DNA of 64,000 bases from Cohaesibacter gelatinilyticus (GTDB lineage Bacteria; Pseudomonadota; Alphaproteobacteria; Rhizobiales; Cohaesibacteraceae): contig NZ_OBEL01000005.1 in NCBI RefSeq assembly GCF_900215605.1, forward strand, positions 342,549 to 406,548, read 5' to 3'. The translations under genes and the position numbers were made by a program. This document shows, in pieces, positions 56,644 through 64,000 of the stretch. Position 1 is the first letter of the stretch; each line of letters opens with the position of its first letter. The notes under the pieces were generated by a model. The model did no database searches and was not told the origin of the DNA. It saw nothing but the letters and a program-made list of their open reading frames with translations.

Positions 56644-57735
56644 ATGGCCGCGATTTCCATTCCTCTTGCCCGGGTTGAAGCCCTGATTGATCGCTTTGAG
56701 GCGATTACTGCGGAGATGGCTGCAGGGCCGGAGCCTGATATATATGTCAAATTGAGCCGGGACTATTCCGAGCTGGAGCCGGTGGCTGAAAAAGCCCGGG
56801 CTTATCTGGCAGCGCTATCTGAGTTTGACGATATCAAAGAGTTGTTGGCCGATTCGGAGACGGATGCGGAAATGGCTGAACTGGCGCAGATGGAATATAA
56901 GCCAGCGGAAGAAAAGATCGAAGAGTTGGCTGCCGAGATGCAGATCCTGCTATTGCCAAAAGACGCTGCTGATAACAAGAGCGCTATTTTGGAAGTCCGA
57001 GCTGGCACCGGTGGTGATGAAGCTGCACTCTTTGCTGGTGATTTGTTTCGAATGTATCAGAAATTTGCCGAGGATAACGGCTGGAAAGTCTCCGTCATGT
57101 CTGTATCAGAAGGCGATGTTGGTGGTTTCAAGGAAATCATTGCATCCATTACCGGTGTTGGTGTGTTCGCCAAGATGAAATTCGAATCTGGTGTACATCG
57201 TGTTCAACGTGTACCAGAAACAGAATCGGGCGGACGTATTCATACCTCCGCCGCAACGGTGGCAGTGTTGCCGGAGGCAGAAGAGGTGGATATCGAAGTC
57301 CGCTCTGAAGATATCCGCATTGACACCATGCGTGCATCTGGTGCGGGTGGTCAGCACGTGAACACCACTGACTCAGCTGTACGCATCACACACTTGCCGA
57401 CCGGCATTGTGGTTACTTCATCGGAAAAATCCCAACATCAGAACCGCGCCAATGCGATGAAGGTTCTTCAGGCTCGCTTGTATGAAGCCGAACGGGATCG
57501 GGCGGATAGCGAACGTGCAAGTGCTCGCCGCGGGCAAGTCGGATCGGGTGATCGTTCCGAGCGAATCCGGACTTATAATTTCCCGCAAGGGCGTGTTACC
57601 GATCACCGTATCAATCTGACCCTATACAAGCTGGATCGGGTTCTGGCCGGCGAAGGTCTGCCGGAACTGGTTGATGCTTTGATCGCTGAAAATCAGGCGC
57701 AATTGTTGGCCGCCGTCGAAGCAGACGAGATCTGA
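56644..57735 (+). CDS. prfA: Peptide chain release factor 1
   Basis: 363 residues. The PCRF domain is followed by the stop-codon recognition region containing [21 protein letters not shown] and the catalytic GGQ at G235-G236-Q237 ([22 protein letters not shown]). It releases proteins at UAA and UAG codons. The glutamine of GGQ is methylated by PrmC, whose gene follows 58 bases downstream. GGATCAAATTC upstream is a weak ribosome site; the start agrees with family length. Confidence 0.97.
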   Translation: MAAISIPLARVEALIDRFEAITAEMAAGPEPDIYVKLSRDYSELEPVAEKARAYLAALSEFDDIKELLADSETDAEMAELAQMEYKPAEEKIEELAAEMQILLLPKDAADNKSAILEVRAGTGGDEAALFAGDLFRMYQKFAEDNGWKVSVMSVSEGDVGGFKEIIASITGVGVFAKMKFESGVHRVQRVPETESGGRIHTSAATVAVLPEAEEVDIEVRSEDIRIDTMRASGAGGQHVNTTDSAVRITHLPTGIVVTSSEKSQHQNRANAMKVLQARLYEAERDRADSERASARRGQVGSGDRSERIRTYNFPQGRVTDHRINLTLYKLDRVLAGEGLPELVDALIAENQAQLLAAVEADEI

Positions 57736-57793
57736 TTTTCGTTACTTTTTCTTGAGTTCCTGAATTCCGATGATTTCGGGTGAGGGCTGATTG

Positions 57794-58639
57794 ATGAGAC
57801 TTGATCAAGCAATTGCTCATTGGGCAGAAGCATTCCGCCAGATGGAGATTGAGACCGCCAAGCTGGACGCCCGATTGATTGTTCAACATGCATTGAATTT
57901 GTCCGATATGGATATGCTCGTGCAATTTGATCGGCATTTGTCCGAACAGGATCAGAAAGTTGTTGCCAAATTGGCTGAGCGCAGACTAAAGCGTGAGCCG
58001 GTTGCACATCTATTGGGCTATCGCGAATTTTGGGGTCTGAATTTTGCCGTTAGTGGTGATGTTTTGGTTCCCCGTGCCGACAGTGAAACCCTGATCGAAG
58101 CGGTGCTTGCTGATATTCCGGATTGTAAGGCCCCGTTGAAATTGGTCGATATAGGAACAGGATCCGGATGCTTGTTGTTGGCGCTATTGTCGGAATTACC
58201 CAACGCTGTTGGTATTGGTGTTGATATGAGCACTTCAGCATTGAATATCGCGCGGCGCAATGCTCGAAATCTGAATTTGACAGATCGTTGCCTGTTTGTC
58301 AGGGGTGATTTTGCAACTGCTTTTGCAGGTTCAATTGATGTTCTGATATCCAATCCACCTTATCTGGCCGAAGAGGAATTTGGGGGGCTGGATGTGGATG
58401 TTGCCAACTATGATCCTTATTCGGCACTTGTTTCCGGTCCCAGCGGATTGGAGGCTTATGAACAGATACTGGATCAGATCGGAGCCTGGGGCCGCCCGCT
58501 ACCATCTGTTTATCTTGAGATTGGCTATCAACAAGGTGAAGCGCTGCAAGCTCTTGCCTTGTGCAATAAAGCCGTTTCGGTCAGAATCAAACAGGATCTT
58601 GGTGGTCGAGATCGTGTGGTAACAATCAGTTACGAATGA
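57794..58639 (+). CDS. prmC: Release-factor glutamine methyltransferase
   Basis: 281 residues from ATG 57794, with GAGGG upstream; a TTG one codon earlier is also in frame. The N-terminal helical domain (about 1-75) is followed by the SAM fold VDIGTGSGCLLLALLSELP and the substrate-binding motif NPPY at N187-Y190 (VLISNPPYLAEEE). REFWGLNFAVSGDVLVPRADSETLIE is typical. It N5-methylates the GGQ glutamine of release factors 1 and 2, and is paired with prfA. Confidence 0.96.
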   Translation: MRLDQAIAHWAEAFRQMEIETAKLDARLIVQHALNLSDMDMLVQFDRHLSEQDQKVVAKLAERRLKREPVAHLLGYREFWGLNFAVSGDVLVPRADSETLIEAVLADIPDCKAPLKLVDIGTGSGCLLLALLSELPNAVGIGVDMSTSALNIARRNARNLNLTDRCLFVRGDFATAFAGSIDVLISNPPYLAEEEFGGLDVDVANYDPYSALVSGPSGLEAYEQILDQIGAWGRPLPSVYLEIGYQQGEALQALALCNKAVSVRIKQDLGGRDRVVTISYE

Positions 58640-59026
58640 AAATTTGAACCCAATACAACCCGGTTTTTTGAATTTGCTTTGGGAAAACCTTTTCAGTTTT
58701 TGTCTTTTCGGATAAAATTGTACTTGAAATTGTCGATGAACCAGATAAGTTGAGTTTATCAACAAAATGAGAAGCTCTTTGCGAAACTGTTGATTTTTGA
58801 CGGGTTTTAGAGTTCCCGATATGCATATTGGGCTGGCCTCTTTGTTAGCGTATTAAAGAGCCCCCTTTAGCAGGATTTCAAAATTTTCGAACAAAAATGG
58901 TGTGGCGGAAGCTGGCTGTTTTTGTGTGATATGTGATCAGACAGAAAATTGCTGTCTGCGAAGCACATGACGCGGGTTGATGGTCCCTCATCATCTCAAG
59001 CCCCCAGAAGTGCGTGAGAAAGTGCA
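58640..59026. other. AT-rich intergenic region between prmC and the DUF4167 gene
   Basis: 387 bases without a credible gene. The first 200 are notably T-rich. A short imperfect stem (CTCTTT ... AAAGAG, 58837-58861) and the paired ACAGAAAATTGCTGTCTG segment near 58942-58960 are the only structures seen. Promoter elements for the downstream gene are probably here but could not be assigned. Confidence 0.3.
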
Positions 59027-59719
59027 ATGCGACAAGGACAGAAAAATAACCGGATGCGTGGCCGTGGCCGCAAGCCTTCCAATCCGCTGACCCGCTCTTA
59101 TGACAGCAATGGACCAGATGTAAAAATTCGTGGTACTGCCAATCATATTGCCGAGAAATATCAGTCTTTGGCGCGGGATGCTTTGGCATCCGGTGATATC
59201 GTGATGGCAGAGAATTATTATCAGCATGCCGAGCACTATCTACGGATCATTGCCTCCGCTCAATCTGCCAATCGCGATCAGGATCAGCGTCGTGATCAGG
59301 ATCAGCAACGTCAGCAACCGGGCCTGAATGGCTCTGGCGAACAGCAACAGGGTTCTTCCAAGCCGAACCGTCGTTCCCGTCCGGCTCCTGTTGATCTGGC
59401 TGGTGAAGAACAGCCGCAAATTGTCGAAATTGCCGACACAAAACCGGCTGTCGTGGAAAGTGAAGAGAAAGCTCCGGTTACTGAGGAAGTTGCTGCAAAG
59501 CCCGCAGAAGGTGCAAAATCTGAGGCAGATGCCGAACCGCAAGCTGAGGAGGCACCGGCACCGAAGCGCCGTCGCCGTGCACCGGCTCGTCCTCGTCGTC
59601 GGGCCCCTGCAAAAGAAAGCAAGGAAAGCAAGGAAAGTGCGGCTCCCGCTGAAGCTCCTGCCGTTCCGGCTGCAGCTGCCTTGGCTGACGCACCTCAACC
59701 GGTTATTGCGGAAGATTGA
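59027..59719 (+). CDS. DUF4167-family basic protein
   Basis: 230 residues. The N-terminal DUF4167 domain (about 1-80) is well conserved: MRGRGRKPSNPLTRSYDSNGPDVKIRGTANHIAEKYQSLARDALASGD, then ENYYQHAEHYLRII. The rest is disordered: an Asp/Gln/Arg-rich stretch (RDQDQRRDQDQQRQQ), an acidic-alanine region, then basic clusters KRRRRAPARPRRRAPAKE and an alanine-rich end. The basic parts suggest nucleic-acid or ribosome binding; that is inference. The place after prmC and before clpB is conserved in Hyphomicrobiales. Confidence 0.92.
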   Translation: MRQGQKNNRMRGRGRKPSNPLTRSYDSNGPDVKIRGTANHIAEKYQSLARDALASGDIVMAENYYQHAEHYLRIIASAQSANRDQDQRRDQDQQRQQPGLNGSGEQQQGSSKPNRRSRPAPVDLAGEEQPQIVEIADTKPAVVESEEKAPVTEEVAAKPAEGAKSEADAEPQAEEAPAPKRRRRAPARPRRRAPAKESKESKESAAPAEAPAVPAAAALADAPQPVIAED

Positions 59720-59822
59720 TTGCACGTGTGCACTTACGGCTATCACTGATCTGGCGATTGGAGCTTGTGACAGCGTGCTAGGATTACAAGAAAGCTCTGT
59801 TTTACAGTGGGGCATATACATT

Positions 59823-59863
59823 AAGAGGCAGGCTCATTTGTATGATGGCCCTGCCTCTTTTTA
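59823..59863 (+). terminator. Terminator after the DUF4167 gene
   Basis: AAGAGGCAGG and CCTGCCTCTT form a 10-bp stem followed by T residues, about 100 bases after the stop. A second, smaller hairpin (GAGTCCTAC/GTAGG.ACTC, 59908-59929) lies further on without a T-run. Confidence 0.75.
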
Positions 59864-60010
59864 TGTGGATGCATGCAACATCCTTGATGTAGTTGCTTGA
59901 AGCGGTTGAGTCCTACGGAGTAGGAACTCTCGTTCGAAAAAAGCAAAACCTTTCTCGCACCAGGAAGCTTCGTCGAACCGTTGGATGATCTATCCGCTTA
60001 TTTATTTGCA

Positions 60011-60769
60011 CTATTCTGGCTGAATTCTGTCGCCGACGCTGATACTGCCTGCCTGCTCCGCCACGATATGAATACCCATATCGGAGTGGTCAAAATGCTG
60101 GAGCAAAACTTTGGGAATCATTTGATCCCGTTCCCCAGTTTTCAGATTGGCATTGGTGGCGGCACAGCGCTGGGTGCGTTTGCGTACACGGAAAGTGACG
60201 TTGCCGATTTTCAGGCTCTTGCCTACCCAATCGTGCTCAAGCCAAGCCTGCTCGCAGTCAAAATAGAGATTTGCGCGGAAGCGTAATGGGTCCAACTGGC
60301 TTCCAATCTTCTCCTCCAGTGCGCGAATGCTGGCAAGATTGATCAGGGTGAGATCCTGTGTGCGCGAATCGGTGAAGGCGTGGCCAGGGCTATGCAGGAT
60401 TTTCGGACTTCCGCGTAATGGCTTGTCGCAATAATTTGCAAGGAAGGCTTCCAACTCGATCTGGTTTTGATGAGCCAAAAGGTTGCCTTTGGCCTTGATC
60501 TCACCATTCTCGGAAATGGTCATAATGCCACTTGCCGGATCGAACTCCGTTCTCAGTCGTGCCAGTTCAGGCTGTTTCATTAAAACCAGAAAAGCGTTTT
60601 TGCTGATATGAGCCGGATTGGTTGGTTCAAATCCGCTTGGGCCATTTTCAATCGCGAATGCGCGATCCCAAGCCAGCGGGGCGTTGGGTTTGATAGCGGT
60701 CTTGGGGAGCTCTTGAGCGGAGAAGCCTTTGACAGGATAGCGATAGATGGCTGTCAATTGGTGAGGCAT
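60011..60769 (-). CDS. MOSC-domain protein
   Basis: 252 residues from ATG 60769 (MPHQLTAIYRYPVKGFSAQEL), with AGGA nine bases before; 12 further in-frame codons look non-coding. The MOSC N-terminal beta-barrel domain (about 1-100) precedes the MOSC domain, which has RFRANLYFDCEQAWLEHDWVGKSLKIGNVTFRVRKRTQRCAATNANLKTGERD; the cysteine in QRCAAT is the predicted molybdenum-cofactor ligand. Relatives (YcbX, mARC) reduce N-hydroxylated compounds. It is convergent with the DUF4167 gene and divergent from clpB. Confidence 0.9.
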   Translation of the reverse strand: MPHQLTAIYRYPVKGFSAQELPKTAIKPNAPLAWDRAFAIENGPSGFEPTNPAHISKNAFLVLMKQPELARLRTEFDPASGIMTISENGEIKAKGNLLAHQNQIELEAFLANYCDKPLRGSPKILHSPGHAFTDSRTQDLTLINLASIRALEEKIGSQLDPLRFRANLYFDCEQAWLEHDWVGKSLKIGNVTFRVRKRTQRCAATNANLKTGERDQMIPKVLLQHFDHSDMGIHIVAEQAGSISVGDRIQPE

Positions 60770-61001
60770 GGAGGGGAATCCTGAAAATGAGAAAAATTGG
60801 ATCATGCCCTCTTTTGTGATGAAATTGCAACACTATATCTATGGCATAGCCAGGCTTTTGATGGTTATCTGAAAAGCATTGAAAGACTGCTCTGTTTGCC
60901 CGGCTTGCCTGATAAGGGAGCAAAGGAAAACAGAATTTTATGAGTGGTGTCCGACGTCATGCCGATTTGGGTGATGTGGAGCGCGCACAAGGAGATATGT
61001 T

Positions 61002-63614
61002 ATGAATTTGGAACAATTTACCGAGCGGTCTCGTGGTTTTATGCAGTCGGCTCAGACCTATGCGATTGGGCAAGGTCATCAGGCCTTTACGCCTGAACAT
61101 CTTTTGAAAGTATTATTGGATGACAAGGAAGGTTTGGCGGCCGGTCTGATTGATCGATCGGGCGGCGATAGCGCAGGCTTGCATCAAGATCTGGAAACGC
61201 ACCTGCAAGCGATGCCATCAGTTTCTGGTTCCGGAGCAGGACAGCTTTATCTGTCACCCGACATGGCAAAATGGTCGAAAAAAGCCAATGAAGTTGCGAA
61301 GAAGGCAGGTGATTCCTATGTCACCGTCGAGCGTATGTTGTTGGCTATGGCTTTGCTGTCCAACAGCGAAGTGGGTAAGCTTTTGTCCAAAGCCGGTGTG
61401 TCCGCGCAGAACTTGAACTCGGCAATTGAGACATTGCGAGGTGGGCGTACTGCTGATAGCGCGACGGCTGAAGATAGCTATGAAGCCTTGAAGAAATATG
61501 CTCGCGATCTGACGCAAGATGCACGGGATGGCAAGTTGGATCCTGTTATTGGGCGTGATGAAGAGATCCGCCGCGCCATTCAGGTTCTTTCGCGCCGAAC
61601 CAAGAACAATCCCGTGTTGATTGGCGAACCCGGGGTTGGCAAAACGGCAATCGCGGAAGGCCTTGCTCTTCGCATCATAAATGGCGACGTACCAGAATCG
61701 TTGAAAGACAAGAAGCTTATGGCGTTGGATATGGGAGCTCTGATCGCTGGTGCTAAATATCGTGGTGAATTTGAAGAACGACTGAAAGCAGTTTTAAGTG
61801 AAGTCGAAACCGCCGCTGGCGAGATTGTGCTGTTCATCGATGAGATGCACACCTTGGTCGGAGCTGGCAAAGCGGATGGTGCGATGGATGCATCCAATTT
61901 GCTGAAACCTGCTTTGGCACGTGGAGAGTTGCATTGTGTTGGCGCAACAACATTGGATGAATATCGCAAACATGTCGAAAAAGATGCGGCCTTGGCGCGG
62001 CGCTTCCAGCCCGTTCTGGTGTCAGAGCCAACAGTAGAAGACACGATCTCTATTTTGCGTGGCTTGAAGGAGAAGTATGAACTCCATCATGGCATTCGAG
62101 TAGGGGATGCCGCGCTGGTCTCAGCCGCAACCTTGTCTGATCGTTATATTACGGATCGGTTTCTGCCTGATAAAGCTATCGATCTGGTGGATGAGGCTGC
62201 TTCGCGCTTGCGTATGCAGGTCGATTCCAAGCCGGAAGAGCTGGATGAGCTGGATCGGAAGATCATTCAGCTGAAGATCGAACGTGAAGCTCTTCGCAAG
62301 GAAGAAGACAGCGCTTCCATGGATCGTCTGGCAAAGCTTGAACAGGAGCTTGTGCGTCTGGAGGAGGAATCGGCGATTCTTACTCAGCGTTGGCAGGCCG
62401 AGAAAGATAAGCTCTCGGATGCAACCAAACTAAAAGAGCAGCTGGATGAAGCAAGGCTGGCTCTGGATCAGGCGCAGCGTCAGGGCGATTTGGCCAAAGC
62501 GGGCGAACTGGCTTATGGGCAGATTCCGCTTCTGGAATCTCAAATTACCAATGTTGAAGAGCTGCAATCGCAATCCGGCCAGAATGGTCAGGCTCCGAGT
62601 ATGGTTGAGCGGGCAGTGACACCGGATCATGTAGCTCACGTCGTGTCTCGCTGGACTGGAATTCCGGTTGACAAGATGCTGGAAGGAGAGCGGGACAAGT
62701 TATTGCGCATGGAAGACGAGTTGGGTCGTCGTGTGATCGGTCAAGCTGATGCGGTGACAGCTGTCTCCAAGGCGGTTCGCCGTGCCCGTGCAGGTTTGCA
62801 AGATCCCAATCGCCCCATAGGTTCTTTCATGTTTCTTGGACCAACTGGTGTCGGTAAGACTGAGCTGACCAAAGCGCTGGCGGATTTCCTGTTTGATGAT
62901 GAGCAGGCAATGGTGCGTCTGGATATGTCCGAATTCATGGAGAAACATTCCGTTGCGCGCTTGATTGGTGCGCCTCCTGGTTATGTTGGCTATGAGGAAG
63001 GTGGTGTCTTAACCGAAGCTGTGCGTCGTCGACCTTATCAGGTGATCCTGTTTGATGAGGTGGAGAAAGCGCATCCTGATGTCTTCAATATCTTGCTACA
63101 GGTATTGGATGACGGACGCTTGACCGATGGCCAGGGGCGGACCGTTGATTTCCGCAACAGCCTTATCATCATGACCTCCAACTTGGGTGCTGAGTTCTTG
63201 GCGTCAAACGAAGAGGGTGACGTTAGTGAGGAAGATGCAGCAAAGGTTATGGATGTGGTTCGGGCCAGCTTCAGACCGGAATTCCTGAACCGGATTGATG
63301 AAATCCTAATCTTCCATCGTTTGGCTCGCTCTGATATGTCCAAGATTGTCCAGATTCAGCTTGGCGCCTTGTCATGCCTTTTGGCGGATCGATCCATTGG
63401 TCTGAATCTGTCTGATGACGCCATCGATTGGTTGGCGGATAAGGGTTATGATCCGGCTTACGGAGCGCGTCCTTTGAAACGGGTGATTCAGAAATATCTG
63501 CAAGACCCGTTGGCCGAACAGCTATTGCGTGGTGAGATCCATGATCATTCTGTAACCAGTGTGGACTGTGATGAAACTGGCCTGACATTCAGTTCTGGTC
63601 GATCTGTTCACTAA
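61002..63614 (+). CDS. clpB: Chaperone disaggregase ClpB
   Basis: 870-residue Hsp100 protein. The Clp N-domain covers about 1-145 ([31 protein letters not shown]). The first AAA+ module has Walker A G208-T215 (GEPGVGKT) and Walker [17 protein letters not shown] coiled-coil M-domain spans about 400-535 ([24 protein letters not shown]), distinguishing ClpB from ClpA and ClpC. The second AAA+ module has G613-T620 (GPTGVGKT), [16 protein letters not shown] and sensor region [13 protein letters not shown]. It resolves protein aggregates with DnaK. GGAG precedes the ATG; a heat-shock promoter is expected but was not identified. Confidence 0.98.
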   Translation: MNLEQFTERSRGFMQSAQTYAIGQGHQAFTPEHLLKVLLDDKEGLAAGLIDRSGGDSAGLHQDLETHLQAMPSVSGSGAGQLYLSPDMAKWSKKANEVAKKAGDSYVTVERMLLAMALLSNSEVGKLLSKAGVSAQNLNSAIETLRGGRTADSATAEDSYEALKKYARDLTQDARDGKLDPVIGRDEEIRRAIQVLSRRTKNNPVLIGEPGVGKTAIAEGLALRIINGDVPESLKDKKLMALDMGALIAGAKYRGEFEERLKAVLSEVETAAGEIVLFIDEMHTLVGAGKADGAMDASNLLKPALARGELHCVGATTLDEYRKHVEKDAALARRFQPVLVSEPTVEDTISILRGLKEKYELHHGIRVGDAALVSAATLSDRYITDRFLPDKAIDLVDEAASRLRMQVDSKPEELDELDRKIIQLKIEREALRKEEDSASMDRLAKLEQELVRLEEESAILTQRWQAEKDKLSDATKLKEQLDEARLALDQAQRQGDLAKAGELAYGQIPLLESQITNVEELQSQSGQNGQAPSMVERAVTPDHVAHVVSRWTGIPVDKMLEGERDKLLRMEDELGRRVIGQADAVTAVSKAVRRARAGLQDPNRPIGSFMFLGPTGVGKTELTKALADFLFDDEQAMVRLDMSEFMEKHSVARLIGAPPGYVGYEEGGVLTEAVRRRPYQVILFDEVEKAHPDVFNILLQVLDDGRLTDGQGRTVDFRNSLIIMTSNLGAEFLASNEEGDVSEEDAAKVMDVVRASFRPEFLNRIDEILIFHRLARSDMSKIVQIQLGALSCLLADRSIGLNLSDDAIDWLADKGYDPAYGARPLKRVIQKYLQDPLAEQLLRGEIHDHSVTSVDCDETGLTFSSGRSVH

Positions 63615-63642
63615 GGCTTGGTTTTCTGCGCCTTGATCAAGC

Positions 63643-63677
63643 AGTACCCCACTTGCTTTTTTAGCGAGTGGGGTACT
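63643..63677 (+). terminator. Rho-independent terminator of clpB
   Basis: AGTACCCCACT and AGTGGGGTACT make a strong stem around a T-rich loop, followed by TATTTCTTG and further T-rich sequence, about 30 bases after the clpB stop. Confidence 0.9.
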
Positions 63678-63779
63678 TATTTCTTGTATTTTTGCTATTT
63701 TTTGGTTGGTTATTTTTATTGTTTTGGTTGGGTGCGAGATTTTAATCGGGAAAAAGTTTTGATTTGTTGTTTTTGGTGT

Positions 63780-63808
63780 TTGACTCTTTGGATTTGTGGG
63801 TCTATAAC
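63780..63808 (+). promoter_or_regulatory. Predicted rRNA operon promoter
   Basis: TTGACT at 63780-63785 and TATAAC at 63803-63808 are separated by exactly 17 bases, in a T-rich upstream stretch and followed by a GC-rich discriminator (CCGC). TTGACT is the usual -35 form of rhizobial rrn promoters. The boxA leader 130 bases on supports this. Confidence 0.75.
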
Positions 63809-64000
63809 CCGCTTCACCAACGAGGCGGCGCCTTGTTGGTCGGGCTGGACGGCGCGACAATAGGTCAAGAAAAACAAGAGTTTATCTGGCGGTGTTGCAA
63901 GGGTTTTGGTCTTAGAAAAGGTAGGTTTGTTATCTTTTGTTCTTTGACAATTTGTTTTTTGAAATAAAGAGAAACGTGGACGGCTTGGTCTTAGTCTCGC
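63809..64000 (+). other. 5' leader of an rRNA operon, with boxA antiterminator
   Basis: No protein gene. TGTTCTTTGACAATTT at 63938-63953 resembles the rrn boxA and following sequence (E. coli TGCTCTTTAACAATTTA), and GAAATAAAGAGAAACGTGGACGGC (63961-63984, given here in part) is the string that precedes 16S rRNA in Hyphomicrobiales leaders. The mature 16S gene should begin beyond the right edge. Confidence 0.75.

Noticed and set aside
59908..59929. Hairpin with nearby GTTCGAAA considered as part of a tRNA gene
   Set aside because: No acceptor, D or anticodon arms can be formed around it.

Overview
The window looks like a chromosomal core region of an alphaproteobacterium of the order Hyphomicrobiales (Rhizobiales). 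Evidence: the conserved run lysC-ptsP-prfA-prmC-DUF4167-MOSC-clpB; secA divergent from a parvulin and argJ; comF-grxC-nitrilase-DUF1178; a RirA-type iron regulator with its three Fe-S cysteines; an alphaproteobacterial Zur box; and an rRNA leader of rhizobial type. Base composition is moderate (near 50% GC by eye), so a Cohaesibacter-like marine lineage is possible, but that assignment is inference. No phage, CRISPR array or tRNA gene was seen.

Layout. 1-6.2 kb: 5' part of glutaryl-CoA dehydrogenase, a LysR regulator, rirA, then a LuxR-type receptor and a divergent LuxI-like synthase that bracket a TPP-riboswitch-controlled thiC. 6.3-15.9 kb: bdhA, zur, ispG, a LysE exporter with a divergent LysR, ispA, an ahpC-ahpD peroxide operon divergent from oxyR, rpmF, a small membrane protein and a GlcG/HbpS protein. 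16-25.7 kb: gamma-glutamyltransferase family protein, a small disordered hypothetical, a degenerate-GGDEF/EAL protein, phaR divergent from phaAB, an EamA transporter, and znuCB behind a Zur box. 25.8-40.5 kb: aspartate aminotransferase, lysine-catabolic amaB with divergent lrp, gloB, a methyltransferase, metX-metW, chorismate mutase-hisC-tyrC, DUF2125, ChaC and an SLC13 carrier. 40.6-63.6 kb: secA, parvulin, argJ, mutT, an orphan Flp pilin, methyltransferase, comF, grxC, nitrilase, DUF1178, PQQ-type sugar dehydrogenase, ubiG, lysC, ptsP, prfA, prmC, DUF4167, MOSC protein and clpB. The last 320 bases hold the promoter and boxA leader of an rRNA operon whose 16S gene lies beyond the edge.

Links between genes. 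Zur (7.3 kb) probably controls znuCB (25.7 kb). PhaR, PhaA, PhaB and BdhA form polyhydroxybutyrate synthesis and breakdown. OxyR and AhpC/AhpD form a peroxide response. AmaB (lysine to aminoadipate) and GcdH (glutaryl-CoA) are steps of lysine degradation at two separate sites.

The most unusual content is non-coding. (1) A 166-bp element of two CTAG-bounded hairpins occurs twice, 38 kb apart in opposite orientation, about 95% identical. (2) A 269-bp MITE-like element with 34-bp inverted ends, also CTAG-bounded, fills the metX/chorismate-mutase intergenic region. (3) A 236-bp compound palindrome after lrp shares its core with a second element after grxC, while the inner hairpins differ in sequence. 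The LuxR-thiC-LuxI arrangement, with a LuxI-like protein lacking a key arginine, is the most interesting coding feature.
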